A stretch of 64,000 bases of DNA from Clostridia bacterium. GTDB taxonomy: Bacteria; Bacillota; Clostridia; Oscillospirales; CAG-272. The stretch spans positions 186,001-250,000 of the forward strand of contig JAFVQU010000020.1 of assembly GCA_017504625.1 (NCBI GenBank), in the 5' to 3' direction. The notes beneath the pieces were generated by a model, which was not told the DNA's origin, made no database searches, and saw nothing but the letters and a program-made list of their open reading frames with translations. A program made the translations under genes and the position numbers. The stretch's first letter is position 1; every line of letters begins with the position of its first letter. Positions 35,786 to 44,968 of this stretch are shown piece by piece.

Positions 35786-37144
35786 TTATTCTTCGGTCTT
35801 TACTTCGGTTTCAGCTTCAACCGGTTCCTCAACCTTAGCCTTTTTAGCTCTGGGCTTGGATGCCTTCTTAGCCTTAGCGTTGTCCTTGACTATCTGCATA
35901 GCCTTTCTAACGCTTACGTCTGCTTTAACCATCTCTGCGTCAACAAACTCGCGAACCTTGTCAGCTTCGATATTGTACGCCTTAGCAATGGTTTCGTATT
36001 CAGCGGTAAGCTCATCCTCGGCAACCTCAATAGCTTCTGCGGTAGCAACAGCCTCAAGAGCAAGTCTTGCCTTTACCTGCTTTTCAGCCTGGGGACGAAG
36101 CTGTGCGCGGAGAGCATCGAGATCAAGACCGGTGTACTGGAAGTAGGTCTTGAGATCAAGTCCGCTCTGGCGAAGTCTGTTGTCGTAGTCACGAACGAAG
36201 TTCTCGGTCTCAGCTACGAACATAGCCTCGGGAATTTCAGCCACAAGCTTTTCGATAAGAGCGTCTATAAGCTTTTCCTCGAACTCAGCCTCAGCTGCGT
36301 TCTCGTGTCTCTTTTCGATTTTTGCCTTAACGTCTGCGCGGTATTCAGCAAATGTATCAAATTCAGAAACGTCCTTAGCGAAATCGTCGTCAAGCTCGGG
36401 AAGCTCAACCTTGGTAATAGAGTTTACCTTACACTTGAAGCAAGCCTCTTTGCCTGCAAGCTCCTCTGCGTGATAGTCAGCAGGGAAAGGAACGTTTACG
36501 TCGAACTCATCGCCGATCTTGTGACCCGCAACCTGCTCCTCGAATCCGGGGATGAAAGAGCCGGAGCCAAGCTTAAGGGAATAGTTCTCGCCCTTGCCGC
36601 CTTCAAAAGCAACTCCGTCAATGAAGCCCTCGAAGTCGATCTTGGCAACGTCGCCCATCTCGGCAGCAGTGTCGCCCTCAACCTCGATCTCGCGGGAGTT
36701 TCTCTCTCTTACCATCTTGATATCGTTGTCGATCTCTTCCTCGGTAACTGCCTCAACCTTCTTTGCAACGTTAAGACCCTTGTAGCCGTCGATCTTGCAC
36801 TCGGGCTTTACGGGAACGATTGCAGAGAGAACAAGTCCGTTGTCGTCGATAGAAACGATGTCGATCTCGGGCTGACCAACGGGTTCAAGTCCTGCTTCCT
36901 TAACTGCAGCAGTATAGTTGTCGGGAATAAGGTCGTTGATTGCATCCTCGTAGAATACACCCTTACCGTACATCTTCTCAACGATTGCACGGGGGGCCTT
37001 ACCTGCTCTGAAGCCGGGAACGTTGATCTTCTTTACCTGCTTGCGGTAAACCTTTTCAACTGCTGCTTCAAAGACTTCCTTGTCAATGGCGAATTCGATT
37101 TTTACAGTACTCTTTTCGCCCTGTTCTGTTTTCAAAAGATTCAT
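35786..37144 (-). CDS. tig: Trigger factor
   Basis: The 452-residue ribosome-bound chaperone has an N-terminal ribosome-binding domain with INVPGFRAGKAPRAI near 40, an FKBP-type peptidyl-prolyl isomerase domain about 150-240 (GDVAKIDFEGFIDGVAFEGG), and a helical C-domain. An unusual Lys-rich then Glu-rich tail ends it (about 425-452). The start follows CCGGAGG. Its own promoter lies about 100 bp upstream. Confidence 0.96.
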   Translation of the reverse strand: MNLLKTEQGEKSTVKIEFAIDKEVFEAAVEKVYRKQVKKINVPGFRAGKAPRAIVEKMYGKGVFYEDAINDLIPDNYTAAVKEAGLEPVGQPEIDIVSIDDNGLVLSAIVPVKPECKIDGYKGLNVAKKVEAVTEEEIDNDIKMVRERNSREIEVEGDTAAEMGDVAKIDFEGFIDGVAFEGGKGENYSLKLGSGSFIPGFEEQVAGHKIGDEFDVNVPFPADYHAEELAGKEACFKCKVNSITKVELPELDDDFAKDVSEFDTFAEYRADVKAKIEKRHENAAEAEFEEKLIDALIEKLVAEIPEAMFVAETENFVRDYDNRLRQSGLDLKTYFQYTGLDLDALRAQLRPQAEKQVKARLALEAVATAEAIEVAEDELTAEYETIAKAYNIEADKVREFVDAEMVKADVSVRKAMQIVKDNAKAKKASKPRAKKAKVEEPVEAETEVKTEE

Positions 37145-37240
37145 TTTGAAACCTCCGGAAATTTTATCTAAATATTTTTTAACATAAAGTATCTTTGCGT
37201 GCGTCTGTCGACATAAGCAAATAATTTACGCATACATTAT

Positions 37241-37269
37241 ATTTTAACTTTTTTTTACTGATTTGTCAA
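37241..37269 (-). promoter_or_regulatory. Promoter of tig
   Basis: A perfect TTGACA (37264-37269), 17 bp and TAAAAT (37241-37246) lie on the minus strand. Confidence 0.82.
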
Positions 37270-37276
37270 TAGTTTT

Positions 37277-38014
37277 TTATATTTTTAAAGGGTAAAAACT
37301 CAAAAAATCCGATGAAGTAAGTGTAAATCTGATGTTTTGATAGGTGAAACGGCCGGGGAGAGAATAAGCGGAGTGAATATGTCCGAAAAAACACTCCTCA
37401 ATGCCGTATTCGTTCAACACGTCTACAAACTCCTGCATAACGAGATCGCACCATACTGGAGGAAAATGCAAAAATACTAAAATGGGCAATTTTACCCCAG
37501 ATTCCTTAAGGTGCTCCTCTTGTAATTTCACCGCGCAATCAAGACTTAATTTAAGTCTTATAAGCTCGCGGTTGACTATCTTGTCATAATCAGCATCATT
37601 TGTTGTATTTTGCTTGCTTTCATCGGGAAACCACCCGCGAGTACCGCAAACTATCCTGTCTTCGACGATATACGCGTTATTGTACAATATCTTCAAGCTG
37701 TCAAAGCCGTTTTCATCAAAGAATGAATAGAGTTTTGTAGCGGTTGACCACCAAAAATCGTGATTTCCTTTACCAATAAGCTTTTTACCGTTGAGAGAGT
37801 TGAGATAAGAGAGGTCATCACGTGCCTCTTCAAGTCTTGTTGCCCAGGAAATATCTCCCGGTACTATCACCGTGTCATTTTCCGTGACCACGGCGTTCCA
37901 ATTATTTTTGATTTTATTTAAATAATCGTTCCATCGTGATCCGAATACCTCCATTGATTTATTGGTGGTATCGTTCGTGGAAAGATGTAGATCTGACAGT
38001 ACGAACAGAGCCAT
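37277..38014 (-). CDS. Calcineurin-like metallophosphoesterase
   Basis: The 245-residue protein has the dinuclear-metal motifs: SDLHLS (residues 7-12), PGDISW near 52, GKGNHDFWW near 81, HFPP near 183, and GHIH near 217. It is in the predicted serine/threonine-phosphatase-like class, common as single genes in Clostridia; the substrate is unknown. It is divergent from the DUF1540 gene. Confidence 0.88.
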   Translation of the reverse strand: MALFVLSDLHLSTNDTTNKSMEVFGSRWNDYLNKIKNNWNAVVTENDTVIVPGDISWATRLEEARDDLSYLNSLNGKKLIGKGNHDFWWSTATKLYSFFDENGFDSLKILYNNAYIVEDRIVCGTRGWFPDESKQNTTNDADYDKIVNRELIRLKLSLDCAVKLQEEHLKESGVKLPILVFLHFPPVWCDLVMQEFVDVLNEYGIEECFFGHIHSAYSLPGRFTYQNIRFTLTSSDFLSFYPLKI

Positions 38015-38133
38015 TTAAAATTCCTTTCATTAAGGTATTTTGTTGGTGTCGCAAAATGATTACATAAAGCAACTATATTCCGTCAATAATAGATTTGACG
38101 GTCGTTTGCGATCGCAATAAAGAAAGGTTAGGT

Positions 38134-38331
38134 ATGTTTATTATGAACGATTACGGCAAGAAGTCCTGCGGTGCTGATTGTAAGCACATCAAGGGTATCA
38201 ACTGCGCAGTAAAGAACTGTGTATATCACGACGGTGAGAGCTACTGTACGGCAGAGCACATAAACGTTGCTCCCGCGCACGCTACCTCCTCAACTGAAAC
38301 CGCCTGCGCAACATTTAAGCCCGAGGGCTGA
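38134..38331 (+). CDS. DUF1540 small Cys-rich protein
   Basis: The start ATG at 38134 follows AAAGGTTAGGT; an alternative ATG is three codons later. The 65-residue product has the metal-knuckle pattern of DUF1540: CGADCKHIKG, then CAVKNCVYHDGESYCTAEHI and a final CATF. The six conserved Cys suggest zinc or another metal. Function is unknown, but such proteins are common in spore-forming Clostridia. Confidence 0.87.
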   Translation: MFIMNDYGKKSCGADCKHIKGINCAVKNCVYHDGESYCTAEHINVAPAHATSSTETACATFKPEG

Positions 38332-38342
38332 TATCTTTCTAT

Positions 38343-38374
38343 GACCCGACGTGTAAACGTCGGGCCATTTTTTA
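38343..38374 (+). terminator. Terminator of the DUF1540 gene, facing thrC
   Basis: CCCGACGT pairs with ACGTCGGG, followed by CCATTTTTT. The stem lies between two convergent genes and may serve both. Confidence 0.85.
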
Positions 38375-39856
38375 TGCGTTCAAATAATCCTTTACGGCAT
38401 CAAGCATTTCTTTAGGATCAACAGTTTTGTTAAAACGTATCTCACGCTTGTCAAGATCCTTCAGGGGATAGGATATCTCCATACCGGAAACAGACTTCAA
38501 AAGTGCAAGAGCATCAAGATCGTCCTCGGGCTTTTTGTGACCGAGAGACGCGCAAACATCTGCCGCAAACTTGTAAGGACTTGCTGTAGATGCGACGATC
38601 ATAGGAGTATTATCACCCGAATCGCTAATATACTGTTCTGCGCTATAAAGAGCAACGGCGGTATGCGTGTCGGAAAGATAACCGTATTTTTCAAAATACG
38701 TCTTGATCGTAGCAGCGCAGGAAGCCTCATCGGCGTAGTATCCTTTAAAGTTTTCGTCTATCTTCGACTTAACATCGCAGTCAACCTCGTAATATCCCTT
38801 ATCTGCAAGTGCCTTCATATATTCGTTGGTTTTTTCCTTGCCTGCGGTAAAGCAGAGAAGGCGTTCAAGATTCGACGAAATAAGAATATCCATAGAAGGC
38901 GACATGGTGCAATGGAAATCACGGTTGCGGTCGTATCTGCCGCTGTTGAGAAAATCGGTAAGTATATTATTGGTGTTTGAAGCGCAAATGAGCTTGCCGA
39001 TCGGAAGTCCCATAAGCTTTGCAAGATATGCTGCAAATATATTGCCAAAGTTACCCGTAGGCACGCATACGTTGATCTTGTCACCAAGCTCGATTTCTCC
39101 CGACGAAAGTAAATCGCAGTAAGCGGAGACGTAGTAAACGATCTGAGGAGCAAGGCGTCCCCAGTTTATGGAGTTTGCGCTTGAGAAGAAGTATCCGCGC
39201 TTGTTAAGATATGCCTCAGCATCTTTATCGGAGAAAATCACCTTGACTCCGCTTTGTGCGTCGTCAAAGTTACCGTTTATGGAGCAAACGTTGACGTTGT
39301 TACCCGTCTGTGTTACCATCTGAAGCTTTTGTACCTTACTTACACCGTCAACAGGGTAGAAGACCATAATTTTGATGCCGTCAATGTCCTTGTAGCCCTC
39401 AAGTGCAGCCTTTCCGGTATCACCCGAGGTTGCGACGAGGATAAGTGCAGTACGATCTTCGCCTGTCTTTACAAGCGCTCGTGAAAGAAGACGCGGCATT
39501 ATCTGAAGCGCCATATCCTTGAATGCGGAGGTAGGGCCATGCCAAAGCTCAAGAGAATGTATATTGTCGTGCACCTTTACGAGAGGAGCAGCACCGTCCG
39601 GAAAGCTTTTTTCGCAATATGCGGCCTCGCAATCAGCCAAAAGCTCGTCGTAAGAGTAATCAGTCAGATATTTAGAAAGAATTTTTGCGGCTCTTACGGG
39701 GTAACTGTCCGAGCAAAGCGACTTGATCTCGTCAAGTGAGATAGTAGGGATTTCTTCGGGAATAAAAAGTCCTCCGTCGCGTGCAAGACCTTGCTTGATA
39801 ATTTCCGCTGATGAAAGGCTTTCGCTTGATATTCCTCTTGTGCTTTGGTATTTCAT
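38372..39856 (-). CDS. thrC: Threonine synthase
   Basis: This PLP enzyme converts O-phosphohomoserine to threonine. The 494-residue product is the long form (with the N-terminal MKYQSTRG start), has the PLP-Lys motif GPTSAFKDMALQ near residue 115, and SGDTGKAALEG near 149. It is last of the leftward operon apgM-lepB-rbgA-rnhB-yraN-dipeptidase-thrC, 28 bp after the dipeptidase gene. Confidence 0.96.
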   Translation of the reverse strand: MKYQSTRGISSESLSSAEIIKQGLARDGGLFIPEEIPTISLDEIKSLCSDSYPVRAAKILSKYLTDYSYDELLADCEAAYCEKSFPDGAAPLVKVHDNIHSLELWHGPTSAFKDMALQIMPRLLSRALVKTGEDRTALILVATSGDTGKAALEGYKDIDGIKIMVFYPVDGVSKVQKLQMVTQTGNNVNVCSINGNFDDAQSGVKVIFSDKDAEAYLNKRGYFFSSANSINWGRLAPQIVYYVSAYCDLLSSGEIELGDKINVCVPTGNFGNIFAAYLAKLMGLPIGKLICASNTNNILTDFLNSGRYDRNRDFHCTMSPSMDILISSNLERLLCFTAGKEKTNEYMKALADKGYYEVDCDVKSKIDENFKGYYADEASCAATIKTYFEKYGYLSDTHTAVALYSAEQYISDSGDNTPMIVASTASPYKFAADVCASLGHKKPEDDLDALALLKSVSGMEISYPLKDLDKREIRFNKTVDPKEMLDAVKDYLNA

Positions 39857-39884
39857 TTTCTTGTTTCCTTTGCTATGTATAAAT

Positions 39885-40835
39885 TCAATTAAAGACTTTT
39901 TTTATAAATTCGTAGAAGTTCTTGTAGAATATTTTTTCTATAAGCTCGTTTGAGTAATTTATTCGAGCAAGCTCGTCTGCTATCTTGTAAAGATCGTTTA
40001 CACCGTTGAATCCTTGAGGGAGGTCTGTGCCGTCAAGATCGCAACCAAGACCGAGCACGTTTTCAGCTCCGAGCTCAAGATATTTTTCTATATGAGCTAC
40101 AACGTCGGATACAGTACATATTCCGTCCGACATATCCTTGATATGATACGGACAAAGGCTTATTCCGACGATGCCACCAAGCTTTATTATATCGTTAAGG
40201 TGCTTTTCTCTCAAATTCCTCGTGTGAGGGAAAAGGGAATAACAGTTTGAGTGAGATGCTATGAACGGTTTTTTATGTTCAAATGCAAGTTGAGATATTT
40301 CCTCCGTTGTTTGTTCGTTTGAATGAGAAATGTCGGGAATAATACCGTATTCAAAGCATTTGTGAACGACCGCTCGTCCAAAGTCGGTAAGTCCTCCGTC
40401 AACGTCGTGCGACGAGCCTATGCAGGTCTCACCGCCCCACATCATTGTGAGATATTTTACGCCGCGTTCCTTTAAAACATCAAGTCGCTCGATCCTTCCT
40501 CCAAGAATTCGCGCGTCTTCAACCGCTAAAAATGCAGCGGTTTTGTTGTTATTCCATGCAGCATTCATTTCCTCAAAAGTTTTTACCGACGAAATTTTAT
40601 CACAATAGGTGTTTATCTGTTTAATAAAATTATCGCTTACCTTGAGAAAATCGTCAAACGCCTCGTCATCAGTGCGGCGTTTGTTTGCCCATATCGCAAA
40701 AAATTGCGTGTAGTTTGTGTATTCACGCGCTTTTTCAAAATCAATATGACAAGAGTTTTTTTCAATTTCTTCACCCCTGTGCCATAGCTCAAACGCCGTG
40801 TCACAATGTGTATCTATAAGCCTGAGCCTTTGCAT
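39885..40835 (-). CDS. Membrane dipeptidase (peptidase family M19)
   Basis: The ATG at 40835, after GAGGA, gives 316 residues; the longer frame would overlap the upstream gene without a ribosome site. The zinc motif IDTHCD at residues 6-11, then VEDARILGG, GIIPDISHSNEQT, KPFIASHSNCYSL and GLGCDLDG are the M19 (renal dipeptidase) pattern. It cleaves dipeptides, with broad stereochemistry in the family. There is no signal peptide, so it should be cytoplasmic. Confidence 0.92.
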   Translation of the reverse strand: MQRLRLIDTHCDTAFELWHRGEEIEKNSCHIDFEKAREYTNYTQFFAIWANKRRTDDEAFDDFLKVSDNFIKQINTYCDKISSVKTFEEMNAAWNNNKTAAFLAVEDARILGGRIERLDVLKERGVKYLTMMWGGETCIGSSHDVDGGLTDFGRAVVHKCFEYGIIPDISHSNEQTTEEISQLAFEHKKPFIASHSNCYSLFPHTRNLREKHLNDIIKLGGIVGISLCPYHIKDMSDGICTVSDVVAHIEKYLELGAENVLGLGCDLDGTDLPQGFNGVNDLYKIADELARINYSNELIEKIFYKNFYEFIKKVFN

Positions 40836-40851
40836 AAACAGTCCTCTGATA

Positions 40852-41265
40852 TCAATATTTTTTGCCGTTTGCGCCAAATGCGTTTCTGATATGGTTGAGC
40901 TTTATTACTGTCGGATCCGCAAGAGCGTTTTGTTTTAGATAGACCTCAATAACGTCAATTCTCGGTTGCTTTTTTGTGCGGTGTGTTGCGAGATATGCGC
41001 GAGACGCTTTAATGGTATCAGTGCGTTTTTTTCTGTCTACCGCCATAGCGGGAGTGCCATAATCGGAGTTGCAATCGTCACTTATATACGATCTCGTTTT
41101 TACCTCGACGAAAACTATATATTCCTCATCTTCAGCCACTATATCAAGCTCGTTATGTGACAAATGCACGTTTCTTGCTTTGACAACATATCCGTTTTCG
41201 CGCAAATATCTTGCGGCCGCTTCCTCGCCTATATTGCCAACTATTTTTTTCTTGGTCAAAGGCAT
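40852..41265 (-). CDS. yraN: YraN family (UPF0102) endonuclease-like protein
   Basis: The 137-residue product has the UPF0102 fold of restriction-endonuclease type: GNIGEEAAARYLRENGY near the start, NELDIVAEDEEYIVFVEVKTR (D-x21-E-V-K arrangement) about 38-58, and a late RIDVIEVYL. It is next to rnhB, as in many bacteria. The biological role is unknown. Confidence 0.92.
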   Translation of the reverse strand: MPLTKKKIVGNIGEEAAARYLRENGYVVKARNVHLSHNELDIVAEDEEYIVFVEVKTRSYISDDCNSDYGTPAMAVDRKKRTDTIKASRAYLATHRTKKQPRIDVIEVYLKQNALADPTVIKLNHIRNAFGANGKKY

Positions 41266-41271
41266 AGCTGT

Positions 41272-41877
41272 TCACCCGTTTTCGTCTAAAAATCTAATAA
41301 ATTTCTTTCTGTGAATGGGGGAGGGACCATGCTCTCGAAGCGCGTCCATGTGCGCCTTTGTGCCGTAGCCCTTATGCTTTGCAATTCCGTACTGTGGATA
41401 TTCTCGGTCAAGGTCGTCGCATATTCTGTCTCGGGCAACCTTTGCAAGAACAGATGCCGCCGCAATGCTCATGCTGACCGCATCTCCCTTAATAACTGCC
41501 TTGGCGGGAATCTGAAAATCTCTTGCGATGTTTCCGTCAATTATGGCAAAATCAGACTTTATCTCAAGACCGTCGATAGCTCTGCGCATAGCAAGAAGAT
41601 CTGCCTCGAGAATATTCAATTCGTCAATTTCTTCAACACTTGCCTGCGCGATACAGTATGCAATTGCTTCTTTTGTGATGATATCAAAAAGCTTTTCGCG
41701 CTTTTTTGCCGTGAGCTTTTTAGAATCGTTAAGTCCTTCGATTTCAAGTCCGATCGGTAAAATGCATGCCGCTGCAAATACGGGACCGCAAAGAGGGCCG
41801 CGCCCAGCCTCGTCAACTCCGCATACAGCAGAGAAGCCCTGCTCTAAAAGACTTGCTTCTATTGAATAATCAGGCAT
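41272..41877 (-). CDS. rnhB: Ribonuclease HII
   Basis: The 201-residue enzyme removes RNA from RNA/DNA hybrids. It has GVDEAGRGPLCGPV near residue 19 with catalytic Asp and Glu, NDSKKLT near 51, and ASVLAKVARDR near 140. Its start overlaps the end of rbgA by 8 bp, which indicates translational coupling. Confidence 0.96.
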   Translation of the reverse strand: MPDYSIEASLLEQGFSAVCGVDEAGRGPLCGPVFAAACILPIGLEIEGLNDSKKLTAKKREKLFDIITKEAIAYCIAQASVEEIDELNILEADLLAMRRAIDGLEIKSDFAIIDGNIARDFQIPAKAVIKGDAVSMSIAAASVLAKVARDRICDDLDREYPQYGIAKHKGYGTKAHMDALREHGPSPIHRKKFIRFLDENG

Positions 41878-42757
41878 TGCTTTCTACCTCGCTTTGTATT
41901 CTGTCAAGCGTGATGCGGCCAAGCTTTGCGCTTCTGAATTCATCAAGAAGCATATCGGCGCATCTTTCTGTATTGATCTCTCCGCCGGAGATAAGAAATC
42001 CTCGTTTCTTTCCAATATGACAAAGAAGCTCGTAATCGGTCATGTCTATAAAGGATGAGATATCTCCAAGCTTGTATCTTGCGGCGAGCATATCGGGGTA
42101 AAGCGACTTCATTCTGCCGCAATATACCATAGCGAGAGATTCAATATCAAGGATATCGTCCTTTACCGCTCCCGTGAGAGCAAGATTTTCACCAACCGCC
42201 TTATCCTCAAACTTAGGCCAGAGAATGCCGGGCATATCAAGGAGGTCAACTCCTATTCCCGTAGATACCCATTGCTTGTCGCGAGTAACACCGGGGCGGT
42301 TTTCAACCTTCGCCTTCTTGCCACCGGAAAGCTTATTTATAAGCGTGGATTTTCCTACGTTGGGAATTCCGAGTACCATAGCGAAAAGTCTTCTGCCTAC
42401 CATACCCTTGCTTTCGTACTTTTCAAGCTTTTCCTTAAGCAAAAGCTTTATTGTGGGGAGAATCTTAGAAAGACCTTCTCCTGTAAGGCAGTCTACAAGG
42501 ATACAGGCGGTGTTGTCACTGCTGTAATATTCCTGCCAAAGCTTATTCTGTACGGGGTCTGCAAGGGATGCCTTGTTCAGAATAATAAGCGACGGCTTGT
42601 TTTCAATAAGCTTCGTTATTTCGGGATTTCTTGACGAAAGCGGAATTCTTGCGTCAAGGATTTCTATAACTATGTCAACGTTTTTGAGATTCTCCGATAT
42701 CATGCGGCGGGTTTTCGCCATATGACCGGGGAACCACTGTATGACCTTTGATTGCAT
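41870..42757 (-). CDS. rbgA: Ribosome biogenesis GTPase RbgA (YlqF)
   Basis: The 295-residue circularly permuted GTPase has WFPGHMAKT near residue 8, G4 (NKASLAD) before G1 (GIPNVGKSTLIN, near 130), and DMPG (G3) near 174. It is required for late 50S subunit assembly. It lies between lepB and rnhB, the usual Firmicutes order. Confidence 0.95.
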   Translation of the reverse strand: MQSKVIQWFPGHMAKTRRMISENLKNVDIVIEILDARIPLSSRNPEITKLIENKPSLIILNKASLADPVQNKLWQEYYSSDNTACILVDCLTGEGLSKILPTIKLLLKEKLEKYESKGMVGRRLFAMVLGIPNVGKSTLINKLSGGKKAKVENRPGVTRDKQWVSTGIGVDLLDMPGILWPKFEDKAVGENLALTGAVKDDILDIESLAMVYCGRMKSLYPDMLAARYKLGDISSFIDMTDYELLCHIGKKRGFLISGGEINTERCADMLLDEFRSAKLGRITLDRIQSEVESNA

Positions 42758-42781
42758 CTATTATCTCCTTTCGAGAGAATA

Positions 42782-43459
42782 TTATTTGAAAATCGTGAAT
42801 GGGGAAACTCTGAAAAGCGCCTTGCCAAGCACGGTATTCTTATCAACGAAGCCGACGGAGCTTGATCTTGAATCAGTCGATCCGTTTCTGTTATCTCCCA
42901 TAACGAAAAGCTTTCCTTCGGGAACGGTTACAACGTATTTAAGATGTCCGTCCTTGCTTCGCTCAACGTACATTGGGTTAAAATACGAGGAGTTATAGCC
43001 CTTTGAGCTGAAATAAGCATAGTCCTCAATAAGCTCAGCTCCGTCAATAAACACCTTCTGAGCGGTGATATCAATGACGACCTCCTGACCCTCAGTTGCA
43101 ATGACGCGCTTTACAAGGGGTTGATTATATCCGTTTTCCTGACATAAGTGGAAGACAATAATATCACCCTGGCGTGGCTCGTAAAAAAGATCTGAAATAA
43201 CGAGCGGTTCACCGTTTTTCAGCGTTTGATTCATTGAGCTGCCGTCTACTCTTGCCACTCTGAAGAAGAGCGAAAACAAGACGAGAACGGTAATGATCGA
43301 TATTACGAACACTTCAAAATAATCAAAGAGCGATGAGGATATATTTTTTGATTCCTTAGGCTCGGATGTATAATCGTCTTCATGCGTCGGTATTTCCGTA
43401 TTATTGGATTCCTCAATGGCATCGTTTAAATCGTTGTTGTATTCGGGATTTTCATTCAT
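42782..43459 (-). CDS. lepB: Signal peptidase I
   Basis: The 225-residue protein has an acidic N-terminal cytoplasmic tail (residues 1-45), one TM helix (47-67), then the catalytic Ser in DGSSMNQTL near 75 and the Lys in LVKRVIATEGQEV near 118, and GDNRNGSTDSR near 190. It cuts Sec signal peptides. The long Asn/Glu-rich tail is longer than in the minimal family form. Confidence 0.94.
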   Translation of the reverse strand: MNENPEYNNDLNDAIEESNNTEIPTHEDDYTSEPKESKNISSSLFDYFEVFVISIITVLVLFSLFFRVARVDGSSMNQTLKNGEPLVISDLFYEPRQGDIIVFHLCQENGYNQPLVKRVIATEGQEVVIDITAQKVFIDGAELIEDYAYFSSKGYNSSYFNPMYVERSKDGHLKYVVTVPEGKLFVMGDNRNGSTDSRSSSVGFVDKNTVLGKALFRVSPFTIFK

Positions 43460-43497
43460 GTGAAATTCCTTTCATCGCGTAATAGATCGCGATATGT

Positions 43498-44706
43498 TTA
43501 TTTTTCAATTAAGCTGTCCATAAGAGTGTAGCCGTTTTTGATATACAGTCCGGTTGCTTTTGCAGATTCCTCAGAGAAGAGGGAAACACCCTCATTATCC
43601 TCGCGTGAGGAATATATCATAAACGGTACAGGATCAATGGTATGCGTACGTATACGTACGGGAGTGGGGTGGTCGGGAAGGATCATGATCTTGAAATCCT
43701 CACCGCAGGATTTTAAGTATTCGTAAACGGGAGCAAGTATCTTACTGTCGATAAGCTCGATAGCCTTCACTTTATTCTCGGTTTCAGCTCTGTGACCGCA
43801 TTCATCGGGTCCTTCGACGTGTACGTATACGTAATCTGCACCCGACTTAAAGGCATCAATAGCCGCATTGGCTTTACCGTTGTAATTGGTTTTATAGTTA
43901 CCCGTAGCACCCTCAACGTCAACAGATTGCATACCTGCGCAAAGTCCGATTCCTTTAATTAAGTCGACCGCGGATATTACCGTGCCGTCAAGGCCCCATT
44001 TATCCTTGAAGGATGGAAGCGCGGGCTTTTTACCGGGACTCCAGAGCCATATTGAGTTAGCGGGGCGAAGTCCGCGAGCGCGTCTTGCCTCGTTTACGGG
44101 ATGATGCTCAAGTATATCCCAGCTTGCTCTCATAAGGTCATAGAATACCTTTCCGTCATCACCGGAAGGGAGATATTCCTTGATGCACTGACCGAGTATG
44201 TCGTGGGGGCGGTTGAAGCTGTAGCTCTCATTTCCGTTTTCCCAAAGAATACAATGGCGGTAGCTTACGCCGGTGTAAAATCTCAGTATATCATTACCAA
44301 GCTTTTCGTCAAGAGCCTTTATAAGCTCGTCTGCTTCTGCAGTGGTTATCTCGTCTGCGCTATGGTCAAGCATGATCTTTTCATCATACTCACCACCGTC
44401 GGAAAGGGTAACTATATTGCATCTGTAAGCAACCTGTGTGTCAGTCATCTTAAGCCCCATACTGAACGCCTCAAGAGGAGAGCGTCCCTTGGAGTATATC
44501 TTAGGATCAAATGAGAGAATAGCCATATTTGCGGTATCGCTTTCGGGAACCATGCCGTCAGGCACGTTAGATACCGTACCTACAAGGGATCGCTTGGCAA
44601 GCTCATCCATAGTAGGCTTGAAGGCATACTCCATAGGGGTTTTATTGTTCAAAGACGCTATTTTTTCGTCTGCCATTCCATCGGGGATCAAAACGAGGTA
44701 TTTCAT
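43498..44706 (-). CDS. apgM: Cofactor-independent phosphoglycerate mutase, ApgM (archaeal) type
   Basis: The 402-residue product is of the alkaline phosphatase superfamily: IPDGMAD near residue 7, ESDTANMAILSFDP near 54 (the metal-binding Ser), VEGPDECGHRAE near 296 and DHPTPVRIRTHT near 345. It interconverts 3- and 2-phosphoglycerate. This is the aPGAM class, unlike the GpmI type of Bacillus; it is scattered in Clostridia. It begins the seven-gene leftward operon. Confidence 0.93.
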   Translation of the reverse strand: MKYLVLIPDGMADEKIASLNNKTPMEYAFKPTMDELAKRSLVGTVSNVPDGMVPESDTANMAILSFDPKIYSKGRSPLEAFSMGLKMTDTQVAYRCNIVTLSDGGEYDEKIMLDHSADEITTAEADELIKALDEKLGNDILRFYTGVSYRHCILWENGNESYSFNRPHDILGQCIKEYLPSGDDGKVFYDLMRASWDILEHHPVNEARRARGLRPANSIWLWSPGKKPALPSFKDKWGLDGTVISAVDLIKGIGLCAGMQSVDVEGATGNYKTNYNGKANAAIDAFKSGADYVYVHVEGPDECGHRAETENKVKAIELIDSKILAPVYEYLKSCGEDFKIMILPDHPTPVRIRTHTIDPVPFMIYSSREDNEGVSLFSEESAKATGLYIKNGYTLMDSLIEK

Positions 44707-44770
44707 CGTAGGAAAGTCCTTTCAAAAGGGGTATTGCATATAATTTCATTTGAAAAAAATTATTCATTAT

Positions 44771-44799
44771 ATTATATCACATTACTTAAAAATAAACAA
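44771..44799 (-). promoter_or_regulatory. Promoter of the apgM-thrC operon
   Basis: TTGTTT (44794-44799), 17 bp and TATAAT (44771-44776) lie on the minus strand, with a TGTGA extended -10. Confidence 0.75.
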
Positions 44800-44901
44800 T
44801 ACCTTTTTTGATTTTTAACGATTTTTTGAAACATTTTCGTTATTATATAAAACGTCAGTCAACATTTTGCATACGTTTAAACATTTTGACGCACTTTATT
44901 G

Positions 44902-44930
44902 TTGAAATACCGGAACAAATATGATATAAT
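44902..44930 (+). promoter_or_regulatory. Promoter of the unknown TM protein gene at 44969
   Basis: TTGAAA (44902-44907), 17 bp and TATAAT (44925-44930). Confidence 0.75.
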
Positions 44931-44968
44931 TAGCTATAGTCGAAAATATATTTTGAAAGGTGTAATAT

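Noticed and set aside
35711-37171. A long plus-strand open frame of 486 codons over tig
   Set aside because: It is fully antisense to trigger factor and its translation shows codon-shadow composition (Leu/Val/Cys/Asn rich) with no family resemblance.
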